From positions 1 through 64,000 of the forward strand of contig JANQHE010000018.1 in assembly GCA_028282785.1 (NCBI GenBank): 64,000 nucleotides of DNA, read 5' to 3'. This DNA comes from Bacteroidales bacterium (GTDB lineage Bacteria > Bacteroidota > Bacteroidia > Bacteroidales > UBA12077). Of the stretch, positions 28,823 to 39,300 are shown piece after piece; the first letter of the stretch is position 1; each line of letters begins with the position of its first letter. A model generated the notes under the pieces. The model searched no databases, had not been told where the DNA came from, and was given only the letters and a program-made list of their open reading frames with translations. The position numbers were made by a program, and so were the translations under genes.

Positions 28823-29452
28823 TTATTGTAAATAATCTTTTATATCTATTTTTTCTAACGTTTTATCTAAAACTTCAATTCCTTTATCGTTAGCAATACC
28901 TCTTATATGATAAATAAAAAGTTCAAGTATATATTGTGGATTAAACATATCATCCTGATTGTAAAAATCATCTGAGTTCATGCTTAAAAACCTGTTGGTT
29001 TGAAATTTCGCTATTATTTCATCATCAAGATCTTCCCGAAACAACCCTTCAAGTTTGCCTTTTTTAATATTACTAAGTGTAGACCTAAACATACTGTCCT
29101 TACGTATATCTTGAAGTTTATTAAATATTTCCGGATAGTATTTTTTTAAATCATATTCGGTTGAAGGGTTAAAATCCCTAAAGGCTTTAATGATATATAT
29201 TCCAACCTCTAATAATTCTTCAATAGCATTCTGTTTTTTTGATAAAATTTCGTTAAACTCTTGGTTTTTTAGATTTAACAAATAATCTAACACCTTTGAA
29301 ACTAAGTCATTTTTATTTTCAACATGTAGGTACAATGTTTTTTTAGAAATTCCTAATTCCCGGGCAACATCATCCATTGTGACACTCTTTATACCATATT
29401 TGTTATAAAGTTCGCCTACCTTTACCAAAATATTTTCCAGTTCTTTATTCAT
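28823..29452 (-). CDS. TetR/AcrR family regulator of the efflux operon
   Basis: A 209-residue TetR-type repressor. The N-terminal HTH (YGIKSVTMDDVARELGISKKTLYLHVENKNDLV) is canonical; the C-terminal ligand-binding part is diverse, as usual. It is the first gene of the efflux operon and is co-directional with its targets, so autoregulation of the whole operon is likely. Repeated CAAAGGAAAC-like sequences directly upstream are good operator candidates. The inducer is unknown. Confidence 0.93.
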   Translation of the reverse strand: MNKELENILVKVGELYNKYGIKSVTMDDVARELGISKKTLYLHVENKNDLVSKVLDYLLNLKNQEFNEILSKKQNAIEELLEVGIYIIKAFRDFNPSTEYDLKKYYPEIFNKLQDIRKDSMFRSTLSNIKKGKLEGLFREDLDDEIIAKFQTNRFLSMNSDDFYNQDDMFNPQYILELFIYHIRGIANDKGIEVLDKTLEKIDIKDYLQ

Positions 29453-29474
29453 AATGCAAAACTATAACAAAAAA

Positions 29475-29606
29475 CCAAGGAAACAAAAAACTTAAAAAAA
29501 GTTTCCTTTGTTTATGCTGAACAAATTTCCAATAAATAATGTTCACTCCCGTTAAGAATAGATTAATTCTTAGTGTTAAAATTCTAAACAAAGGAACTTT
29601 GGAAAC
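29475..29606. promoter_or_regulatory. Candidate TetR operator repeats upstream of the efflux operon
   Basis: CCAAGGAAAC (29475-29484) and GTTTCCTTTG (29501-29510) form an inverted repeat with one mismatch and a 16-base spacer, 23 bases before the tetR ATG. CAAAGGAACTTTGGAAAC at 29589-29606 carries two more related half-sites in direct order. Clustered copies in a ~290-base leader suggest operator sites. The rest of this leader, to the kinase ATG at 29743, shows no gene. Confidence 0.5.
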
Positions 29607-29742
29607 AAAAAGCATGCAAAAGTTTTCTGATGAATAAGTATTTTTAAGGAGTGAGTAAGCTTATTTTCAGATAAATTAATATTTCTAGTTATCAACTGCT
29701 TTAATAGTTTATTATATTTACTAAGTAATTATTATTACTTCA

Positions 29743-32151
29743 ATGAAAGTAAAAGCCTTGATTATATTGCATTTGTTGCTTCTGCCTATAAGCAAAGAAT
29801 TATATGCACAGGAATTAAATTTAGATAGTTTAATTATTTTAAGCAATGAAGTTTCCGATCTAAATCAGAAAGCTTCAATTTTAAACCGGATTGGAAATGA
29901 ATTACGTTATACCGATTACGAAAAAGCACTTTTGTATGTAAAAGAATCAGAAAAACTTTCCAAAGAGCTAAAAAATAAACTACAACTAGCCGAATCTTAT
30001 ATTATTCAAGGAATTATTTGGCACAAAAAAAAGAATTCTGATTCATCTTCTTATTACCTTCAAATAGCATATGACCTGGCAAAGAAGATCAATTATTTTG
30101 AAGGAATTGTTAAAAGTTTAAATAGTATGGGTTTATATGCTTATTACGATAACTACAAAGAAGAGTCCAGGAAAGCTTATGCCGAAGCATTAGATTATAT
30201 AGACCAAATTGATAATCAAAAGCTAAAAGTGATGCTTTATAACAATTTGGCAATGCTTAATAAATCGGAAGGAGAATACGATAAAGCAATTGAATATTAT
30301 TATAAAGCCTTAAATATATGTGATGAAATAAAGTTTTTAAAAGGAGCTGGCGTAATTTCTAGCAATCTTGGATTGCTTTACGAAAAACAAAAGGAACATG
30401 AAACAGCTTTATACTATTTAAATAGATCATTAGAAATAAGAAGGTACAGGAAAAATAGGAAAGGGGAATCGTATGTGTTAAATAACCTGGGAGTTGTATA
30501 TGAAGGTATTGGTGAATTTGAAAAAGCATTGGAACACTATAAAAGTTCTTTGGAAATCAAGAAAGAACTGGACATTTTAAGTGGTATAGAGAGGCTTTAT
30601 AATAATATTGGTATAATTCATAAAGAGCTACATAACTACGACTCTGCTATGTATTATTATAATAAATCAATTGAAATTAGTAAAAATTTAAAAAATGAGG
30701 TAACCGAAGCAAGAACGGTGTCGAATATAGCACAATTAAACTATAAATTAGGTGATTATAATAATGCAGTCGCAAATTTTAATAAATCCAAGATCGTTGC
30801 TGAAAAAAACGAAAATATCGAGGAATTAGTAAAAATTTATAAAGGATTATCCAAAAGTTATGGTGCACTAAAAGAATATGAAAAAGCATGGAATTATGAA
30901 ATAAAATACGGGATTTATTATGACAGTATCTATAATTTAACAAGTAAAAAATATTTTGAAGAAATTAGAAGCAAATATCAGAATATTAAAAAGGAAAAAG
31001 AAAACCAGCAGCTACAACAAGTAAATTTGCAGCAATCCGGACAATTAAAAAGACAAATAATACTTAGTATTTTTGGCTCTCTTGTAACCTTTTTGATATT
31101 AGTTATCCTTATTATCGTATACCGTACAAAAATCAAGTTGAGTATAATTAACAAAGAACTGATCATTAAAAATAAAAAAATACATAAACAAAGTAAGGAA
31201 TTAGAAAAAGCATATAAATCAGAGAAAACAATGGCAGAATTCAGGGAAAATTTGACAAGCATGATTGCTCATGACCTTAAAAATCCACTGAATTTTATAA
31301 TGTATAGTTCTTTAAATTACAAAAAAGATAAGAATATTGTGATACAACATGCTGCAAAACAAATGCTTAACCTGATATCCAATATGCTAGATGTTTATAA
31401 AAGCGAATATGCAAAGCTTGAATTAGATGTCTCCGAAACTAAATTAACAGACATTGTTAATGAAACGTTGAATGAAGTAAATTATTTGCTTTCAACGCAA
31501 AAACAACAAGTTAAACTAAACAACTTAGACAGAAATTATGTGGTGAATGTTGACAAGGAGGTAATTAAAAGAGTATTAATTAACCTGTTAACAAATGCAA
31601 TTAAATTTTCTCCGATTAAAGGTATAATTAACTTGAATTTTGAATTTAATTATACTGATAAATATTTATATGTTGGGGTTAACAACAAAGGAGACATAAT
31701 TTCAAAAGAAAAACAAGAATATATTTTTGATTTATATAAACAAGATAAAAAAATAGATTTAGGTTTGGCAGCTTCATCCGGGTTGGGCCTGGCATTTTGT
31801 AAACTGGCAATTATAGCCCATTCTGGTAAAATAGGGATTAAATCTAATAAAGAAATAGGAACTGAATTTTGGTTTACTTTACCAGGCTCAAGAACAATCA
31901 GTTACAAAAAAGACAATAATTTTAAAATTTGGAGCAGCCAGGTAAAACTATCCAAAGAAGAGAAAGATTATTTAAAACCATTCGCTAATGACATTAAAGT
32001 TCTAGATATATGGGAAATATCATCAATAAATGCTATAATACACAAAATTGAAAAGAAAAGTGAGAATATTACAAATTGGCTGGACGAACTTAATGAAAGT
32101 ATTTATAAAGGAGATCAGGAAAAATTCATGCGCTTAACTAATTTAGAATAA
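29743..32151 (+). CDS. TPR-containing membrane sensor histidine kinase
   Basis: An 802-residue kinase with a signal peptide (LIILHLLLLPISKELYAQ), then a periplasmic region of about eight to ten TPR repeats (residues ~30-395; for example YDKAIEYYYKALNI, FEKALEHYKSSLEI), a coiled coil, one transmembrane helix (residues ~431-453, ILSIFGSLVTFLILVILIIVY), a second coiled coil, HisKA with MIAHDLKNPLNF (His near 510) and an ATPase (LLTNAIKFSP, SGLGLAFCKLA). About 90 further residues follow the ATPase. TPR kinases of this layout are common in Bacteroidota. The response regulator 12 bases downstream is the likely partner. The signal is unknown; TPRs suggest a protein ligand. Confidence 0.94.
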   Translation: MKVKALIILHLLLLPISKELYAQELNLDSLIILSNEVSDLNQKASILNRIGNELRYTDYEKALLYVKESEKLSKELKNKLQLAESYIIQGIIWHKKKNSDSSSYYLQIAYDLAKKINYFEGIVKSLNSMGLYAYYDNYKEESRKAYAEALDYIDQIDNQKLKVMLYNNLAMLNKSEGEYDKAIEYYYKALNICDEIKFLKGAGVISSNLGLLYEKQKEHETALYYLNRSLEIRRYRKNRKGESYVLNNLGVVYEGIGEFEKALEHYKSSLEIKKELDILSGIERLYNNIGIIHKELHNYDSAMYYYNKSIEISKNLKNEVTEARTVSNIAQLNYKLGDYNNAVANFNKSKIVAEKNENIEELVKIYKGLSKSYGALKEYEKAWNYEIKYGIYYDSIYNLTSKKYFEEIRSKYQNIKKEKENQQLQQVNLQQSGQLKRQIILSIFGSLVTFLILVILIIVYRTKIKLSIINKELIIKNKKIHKQSKELEKAYKSEKTMAEFRENLTSMIAHDLKNPLNFIMYSSLNYKKDKNIVIQHAAKQMLNLISNMLDVYKSEYAKLELDVSETKLTDIVNETLNEVNYLLSTQKQQVKLNNLDRNYVVNVDKEVIKRVLINLLTNAIKFSPIKGIINLNFEFNYTDKYLYVGVNNKGDIISKEKQEYIFDLYKQDKKIDLGLAASSGLGLAFCKLAIIAHSGKIGIKSNKEIGTEFWFTLPGSRTISYKKDNNFKIWSSQVKLSKEEKDYLKPFANDIKVLDIWEISSINAIIHKIEKKSENITNWLDELNESIYKGDQEKFMRLTNLE

Positions 32152-32163
32152 AACACTACTTTT

Positions 32164-33000
32164 ATGGAAACCCGTAAAATCTTAATCGTTGATGATGATA
32201 TTTCAGTTTTAGAATTTATCGTTTCTATTTTTGAGAAATACCACCCGAATTACGAAATTTATCAAACTAGTAATTCAAATAATGCTCAGGAAATCGCAAA
32301 AAAAACATTACCGGATTTAATTATTACCGACTGGCAAATGCCCGTTTTTAGTGGTATTGAATTAATAAAACAGCTAAAAAATGAGCCATCAACGTATAAT
32401 ATTCCAATCATTATTGCTACCGGTATTATGAATTCTTCGAGCGACTTACAAGTTGCATTAGATGCAGGTGCTGTTGATTTTGTAACAAAACCATTTGATC
32501 CTGTTGAACTTGTTGCAAGGGCAGAGTCGGCAATATCAATCGCCAAAAACCATCAGAAAAGTATTGAAACCAAAAACCAGGAACTGGCAGAGAATACATT
32601 GTATTTAATTAAAAATAAGGAATTTGTATCTAAATTAAAGGCCCTTGTTGATGATTTAAAAAAGGTTTCAAAAGAAACTGATACATACCAAAAAGAAATT
32701 ATTAACCGTATGGGAAAACTTATTAGCTCAAAAGTTAATGACGATAGTTCGGAAAGGTTTAGTATAGCATTTTATTCTGTGCATGAGCACTTCAATAAAA
32801 ATCTAATGAAGAGTTTTCCAAATTTAACAAAAGGCGATATAAGGTTATGTGCTTTCTTACGGTTAGGGTTGTCGACTAAAGATATTGCTTCCTTATTGTA
32901 CCAGGAAATTGACAGTGTAAAAGTTTCCAGGTCCCGGCTTCGCAAAAAATTAGGGTTGGACCAATGCCAAAACTTACAAGCATTTTTGTCCGCGTTTTAA
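32164..33000 (+). CDS. Response regulator with C-terminal helix-turn-helix
   Basis: A 278-residue regulator. Residues 1-125 form a receiver (ILIVDDDISVLEF, LIITDWQMPVFSG with Asp near 56, DFVTKPFDP). Residues ~130-205 are a helical linker, and the C-terminal ~65 residues are a LuxR-like HTH (LTKGDIRLCAFLRLGLSTKDIASLL and SVKVSRSRLRKKLGL). This C-terminal HTH after a long linker resembles that of Bacteroidota TPR/propeller hybrid regulators. It is encoded 12 bases after the TPR kinase and about 320 bases before the adhesin operon, making that operon a possible target. Confidence 0.92.
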   Translation: METRKILIVDDDISVLEFIVSIFEKYHPNYEIYQTSNSNNAQEIAKKTLPDLIITDWQMPVFSGIELIKQLKNEPSTYNIPIIIATGIMNSSSDLQVALDAGAVDFVTKPFDPVELVARAESAISIAKNHQKSIETKNQELAENTLYLIKNKEFVSKLKALVDDLKKVSKETDTYQKEIINRMGKLISSKVNDDSSERFSIAFYSVHEHFNKNLMKSFPNLTKGDIRLCAFLRLGLSTKDIASLLYQEIDSVKVSRSRLRKKLGLDQCQNLQAFLSAF

Positions 33001-33320
33001 TAAAAATACATTCTTTCTTTGTTTCTAATTACCACGTACTCAACTTTACTTTAATCTTAAAAATATAGCCGTTCATCAAAATTGAATGATATTTTGTAAA
33101 TAGGATTTAGTATAAAAGCCTTATAAACAGAATGTTATGCTTTGGTCAATTTATTGTAGTTTAATTGTTTACCTTTTGCTTACCTGTATTTTTTAGCAAA
33201 TATTATAGCTGTGCGTATACTTGCCAACATGAAAACCACTTAAATATCAGTTAACTATACTTTAGAAAAAGATTGAACGATTTAAAAATTATAACAACAT
33301 TAATTATAAAAAATTTAGAA
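33001..33320. other. 320-bp non-coding leader before the adhesin operon
   Basis: No gene is seen. TACCTTTTG near 33172-33180 with an upstream TTG resembles a Bacteroidota promoter with one extra T, but this is weak. A small repeat, CAAAAT-8 bases-ATTTTG, lies near 33079-33098. The region probably holds the promoter of the 10-kb adhesin-PorP-PorE operon. Confidence 0.5.
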
Positions 33321-36300
33321 ATGAATAGAGTTTATACATTATTTAAGTTAAGAACCATTTCTATTATTATTGTTAGCCTTATCTCATTTGCTGCTTATAC
33401 ACAGGAAATAGCTAACAATGGAATCGACGATGATAATGATGGTTATGTAGATTGCTTCGATAGTGAGTTGTATGGTACAGCAGACTGTGGAAGCTTTTAT
33501 TTCGGGCAACCTATTCCAGATTGCCGGGAGAAACCACCAGTTCTAGATAGTTATACATTAGAATTAAAATTTAAAACCAACAAAAATTCACATCCTTTGG
33601 ATCAACGTTGTGGCGTTTTTGTTGGAGATATGAATAATGATAATATCCCGGATCTTATTGGAAAAGCGCCAAAGCTGAATAATTATTCCGGGTTTTCTCA
33701 AACTTATGGCCGTTTATATATTTTTCACGGGGTAGATGGTTCATTAATTCAGGGAATTGACCAGGTATCTACAACTCATGCATTTAGTCAGGTATGTATT
33801 GGTGATGTGGATGAAGATGGGTATGGCGATATTTTTGTTGTTGAAAATGACAGATACATAAGACGTTACGAATATAATCATACCGATTATTTAGCCGGAG
33901 ATACAGTTTCTTCAGGAGCAATTTTTACATCTTCGCAAACTGCAAGTAATGCACATAACTCTCCTCAATTAGCAGATTTTGATGGTGATGGTACTCCCGA
34001 AGTTTATACTACAAACATGATATTTAATGCTATTACCGGTACTCGCCTTGTGTCCGGGTCAGGTGCTGAAAATCAAGGAAGTATTCCAGGATTAAATGAT
34101 TCATGGCCAATTGCATATGATGTTTATCAACAAGGAGATTTAATACCGAATGGTGGAGGAAGTACTTTTGGATCAAATGCCGATGGTTTAGAGTTAATTA
34201 TGGGAAATGAGATTTATCTGGTTGATTTAGGCGATGGTACTGAAGATAACGGGTCATTAACATTAGCATTGGAGGCAACTATATCAGATATATCAAGTTC
34301 AAGCAATGGCGGTGATGGTTTTACATCAATTGCGGATTTAAATGGTGACCATAAAATTGATGTTATAGTTACAGGAATGAACTCAAGTGGTAAAGCTGCC
34401 ATTTTTGCTTACGATCCTTATACAGATACACAAATAGGTTCAACCTATCAAATAAGCTCCGCATCAACAAACGCCGGAAGGTGTAATGTCGCAGATTTTG
34501 ATAATGATGGTGATTTGGAAATCGGGACTGCAGGGAAGAATATTTATATGGTATTGGAATATAACGATGTAGCAGGAACATTTGAAAAAAAATGGGATAA
34601 AAACCCGGTTGATGATGGCTCACAAATGACCGGCTCTACAGTTTTTGACTTTGAAGGTGATGGGGCAGCTGAGGTTGTATATAGTGAGGAAGAAAACCTG
34701 TTTATTTGGAAGGGAACAGATGGCACCGAGCTTTCAAAAGTTACATCCCAATCCGGAACAAGAACTGATTATCCTCTTGTGGCAGATGCAGATGGAGACG
34801 GGCAGGCTGAAATTGTCATAACGGCACAGGATAGAAATGGGCCCAGCAATACCGAAGAAGGTTATATTTCAGTTTATCGCTCAAAAGATGCTCCTTGGGT
34901 AGCAGCTCGTGAAAGTTGGAATCAACACGGTTACTTTGTAACCAATATTGGAAACGAATTAATCATACCTAAGGAACAACAAGCAATTGCGAGCCCATAC
35001 TTTAGTGATGACTTCAACAATGCTTTCAATGGATTTCTTGTTCAAACTACTTATTTAACAGAATATGGAGATCCAACATTTGCTGTTGGCGACCTTACTA
35101 CAGAAAATGTTTTAGTGGATCTTGATGAATGCGTATCTCATGATAGTGTCGAATTTACAGTAACTCTTGAAAATAATGGTGACTGGAAAGCGCCAAGGAA
35201 TACTCCCATAGCAATTTTTGATGGCGACCCTTATGTTGAAAACGCCATATATTTAGGTACAATTTATACACCTGAAAATGTAGAGGTTGGAGGAACATTA
35301 GATATAAATCATACGGTTAAAGATCCGGACGGCGATGGTACTATGGATTTATATGTTCTTGCTAATCATTATGAGGAAACCTTAGTAATAGGTGATGCTC
35401 TGGCAGAACCTCTTGATAGTGTAAACTCTCCTACGTTAGAATGTAACTATGTTAACAACGTTGGTTTTATTGTTTCAATTACCAATTGTTCGGTAAATAA
35501 CCGCCCGCAAATTGATTTGGATAGAGATAATAGTGAAGGAACAACCGGAATAAATTACGAAGATGCATTTGCAGTAAAAGATGTTCCTGGTGATGTTGTC
35601 CCTGTTGCAATCTCCGATTACGATATATTAATTGCCGATGATGATGATACGGAAATGGATAGCGCGAGAGTTACTCTAACAAATCATTTGGATGGAGCTG
35701 ATGAAAGTTTGATTTTATCAACTAACGGGTCAACTCTGGCTACAAACTACGGATTCACAGTAACTACATCCTATCAAAACATAGAATCTGGCGACGTGGA
35801 TTCAATTCTTATTGATATAAAAGGTGTTGGAACACTTGGTGAATATGAGCAAGTAATTCGGGAAATACAATATCAAAACACAAAATCAAATGCAGATATC
35901 ACAAAAACAGATCGCTTAATTGAAGTATATGTTAGTGACGGAATAAATTATAGCGATACAGCTGTTACAACTATGCTGCTTAAAATTGAACCTACCCTTG
36001 ACCTTGATGATGACAATAGTTCGGGAGCAACAGGACGCGATTATTCAACATCATTTACTGAGGGAACAACAACAGATTTAACAATTGTTGATTCCGATGT
36101 TTCAATTGTTACCGATGGTTCTATTAATTTGGAGAGTGTGACAGTTCAACTTTCGAATATCTTAGATGGTAGTAAGGAAAATTTATCAATTGATACGATA
36201 ACAAATCCACTTCCCGGCGATATTAAAATAACTACGGATTACGAAAATGGGATCGGTATTATTGAGTTATCGGGTGATGGAACAACCACTCAATATGAGC

Positions 36301-39300
36301 AAGCTCTTCAATATATTGTATATAATAATATTTCTCTGTCTCCGGATGAAACCAGCCGGATCATTAACGTTGTTGTAAATGATGGTTATCTTGAAAGTTT
36401 AACAGCAACAACAACCATTCAGGTAACGGCAACAAATAGTGCCCCAGCCATTGCAGGGCCTTTAACAGAACTATTATATAATGAAGGTGATGGTTCAGTT
36501 TCTGTTCTTTCCTATATAGATATTACCGATGCCGATGATACCAACATTGAAAGTGCTGTAATAGAATTAACAAATCGCCCAGATGGATCAAATGAAGCAA
36601 TTCATTCAACACATGAAGGAAATACGGTAAATGGAATTACAGTTAGTACCTATAGCAGCGCAACAGGGCAAATAACTTTAACTGGTTCAGCAACGCTTAG
36701 TGAATACGAAGCAGTAATAGCAAGTTTAACCTATGAAAATACAGGTTTAACAGATGGAACAACCCGTGTTTTCCAAATTACAGTAAATGATGGAGATGAT
36801 GACAGCAATGTTTATTCAAGAAATATTGAAATAAACCGCGCTCCATCAATTACTTCCGGAGCCACCACATCAGTAAATGAAAATACAACAACTGTAATGA
36901 CCGTTACTTCAGATGATCCGGATTCCGGAGATACAGAAGCTTTTACAATTACAGGTGGTGCAGATTCCGGTGAATTTAATATAAACCCATCTTCCGGAGC
37001 ATTAACTTTTATATCTGCACCTGATTTTGATATTCCTGGTGATGCAAATTCAGATAATGATTATATCGTTCAGGTTACAGTAACAGATAGCAAAGGGCTA
37101 ACAGATGTTATTACCATAACCATAACTGTTAATGATGTAAACGAAGCTCCATCAAGTTCTGATAACGAAGTAACCACAGATGAAGATGTTGATTATGATT
37201 TTGCAACTTCAGATTTTGTTTTTTCTGATCCTGATGCAGGAGACGAATTGGCAGGTATTTTAGTTAAATCGTTACCTGCTAGTGGACAATTATATGTTGA
37301 TACTGATGGTGATGGAGAAATTGATGCCGGAGAAGAAGTTAATGATGAGGATGTTATCCCAAAAACTGATCTTGACAATAACAGGTTTAAGTTTAAGCCG
37401 GTAACTAATGAAAACGGTAATGATTATACAACATTCAATTTTAAAGTTAACGATGGTAGTCTTGATGCTTCTTCAGAAAATACAATTACAATTGATGTTG
37501 ACCCGGTTAATGATGAACCTACAGCTTCAAATGAATCTGTAACAACAGACGAGGATACAGAACATACTTTTGCTTCTTCTGAATTTGATAATAATTATAA
37601 TGATATTGATGGAGATGTTTTTGCAGGCATTAAAATTACCGGCCTACCAGCTAATGGAAGGTTATATTATAATAGTATTGAATTAACTTTAGTTGACCTG
37701 GATTTTGTGATTGCATTGGCTGATATTTCCAACTTGTCTTACATTCCTGCAGAAGATGAATATGGTAACTCATATACAAATTTTAATTTCAAGGTATTTG
37801 ATGGCACAGATTATAGTATTGATTATTCAATGACAATTAATGTTACCGATGTAAATGATGCGCCAGTGGCAAATGATGATTCGGATTCTGTTAATGAAGG
37901 AGAGTCAGTTACTATAGATTTAGATGATAATGATACAGATATTGATGGAACACTTGATATTACGAATATTGTATTAGGAACAGCAACCAATGGTTCGTTG
38001 GTTAACAATGGTGATGGAACCGTAACATATACTCACAACGGGTCAGAAACAACCTTAGATAGTTTAACATATACCATTAATGATGATGATGGAGCGACAT
38101 CAAATTCTGCAACCGTATACATAACGATAAACCCTCAAAATGATGCACCTGTTGCGAATGACGACACAGGAACCGTTGACGAAGGTTCTTCAATTACTAT
38201 TGATTTGGATGATAATGATACCGATGTAGATGGAACACTTGATGTTACGAGTATTGTATTAGGAACAGCAACCAATGGTTCATTGGTTAACAATGGTGAT
38301 GGAACATTAACGTATACTCACAACGGGTCGGAAACAACCTCAGATAGTTTTACTTATACCATTAACGATGATGATGGAGCGACATCAAATTCTGCGACCG
38401 TATCCATAACAATAACTCCTCAAAATGATGCACCTGTTGCGAATGACGACACAGGAACCGTTGACGAAGGTTCTTCAATTACCATTGATTTGGATGATAA
38501 TGATACCGATGTAGATGGAACACTTGATGTTACGAGTATTGTATTAGGAACAGCAACCAATGGTTCATTGGTTAATAATGGTGACGGAACCGTAACATAT
38601 ACTCACAACGGGTCGGAAACAATATCGGATAGTTTTACATATACAATTGATGATAATGATGGTGTTACGTCAAACAGTGCCACGGTGAATATAACAGTTA
38701 CACCGGTTAATGATATGCCCGTAGCAAATAACGATTCGGAATCGGTTGATGAAGAGGGAACATTAAATGGTGATGTTTCAACAAATGATGTAGGATTGGA
38801 TGAAGGCCCAATTACGTTTACCGTACAAACTGATGTTACAAATGGATCATTAACGTTTAATAATGACGGAACGTATACCTATGAGCCTAATACAGGATTC
38901 AATGGAATAGAAACATTTACGTACCGGGTTTGTGATGTTGATGGCGATTGTTCGACAGGGACAGTAACAATTACAGTTAATCCGATAAATGATACGCCTG
39001 GAGCAAATGATGATAGCGAATCTGTTAATCAGGATGGAACATTAAATGGTGATGTTTCAACCAATGATACAGGTTTGGAAGATGAACCAATAACTTTCAG
39101 TGTAATTACAGATGTTATTAATGGTACTTTAACATTAAATAATAATGGAACTTATACTTACATTCCAAATTCCGGATTTAACGGATCTGATTCATTTGTT
39201 TATGAAGTTTGTGATACGGATGGAGAGTGTGATCAGGCTACGGTTAGTATAAATATTGATAATGTTGATGATATACCGGATGCAATAGATGATTCAGAAA

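Noticed and set aside
33273-33320. TTG start of the adhesin given by the ORF track
   Set aside because: The ATG at 33321 places a standard signal peptide at the N-terminus; the 16 extra residues would precede it.
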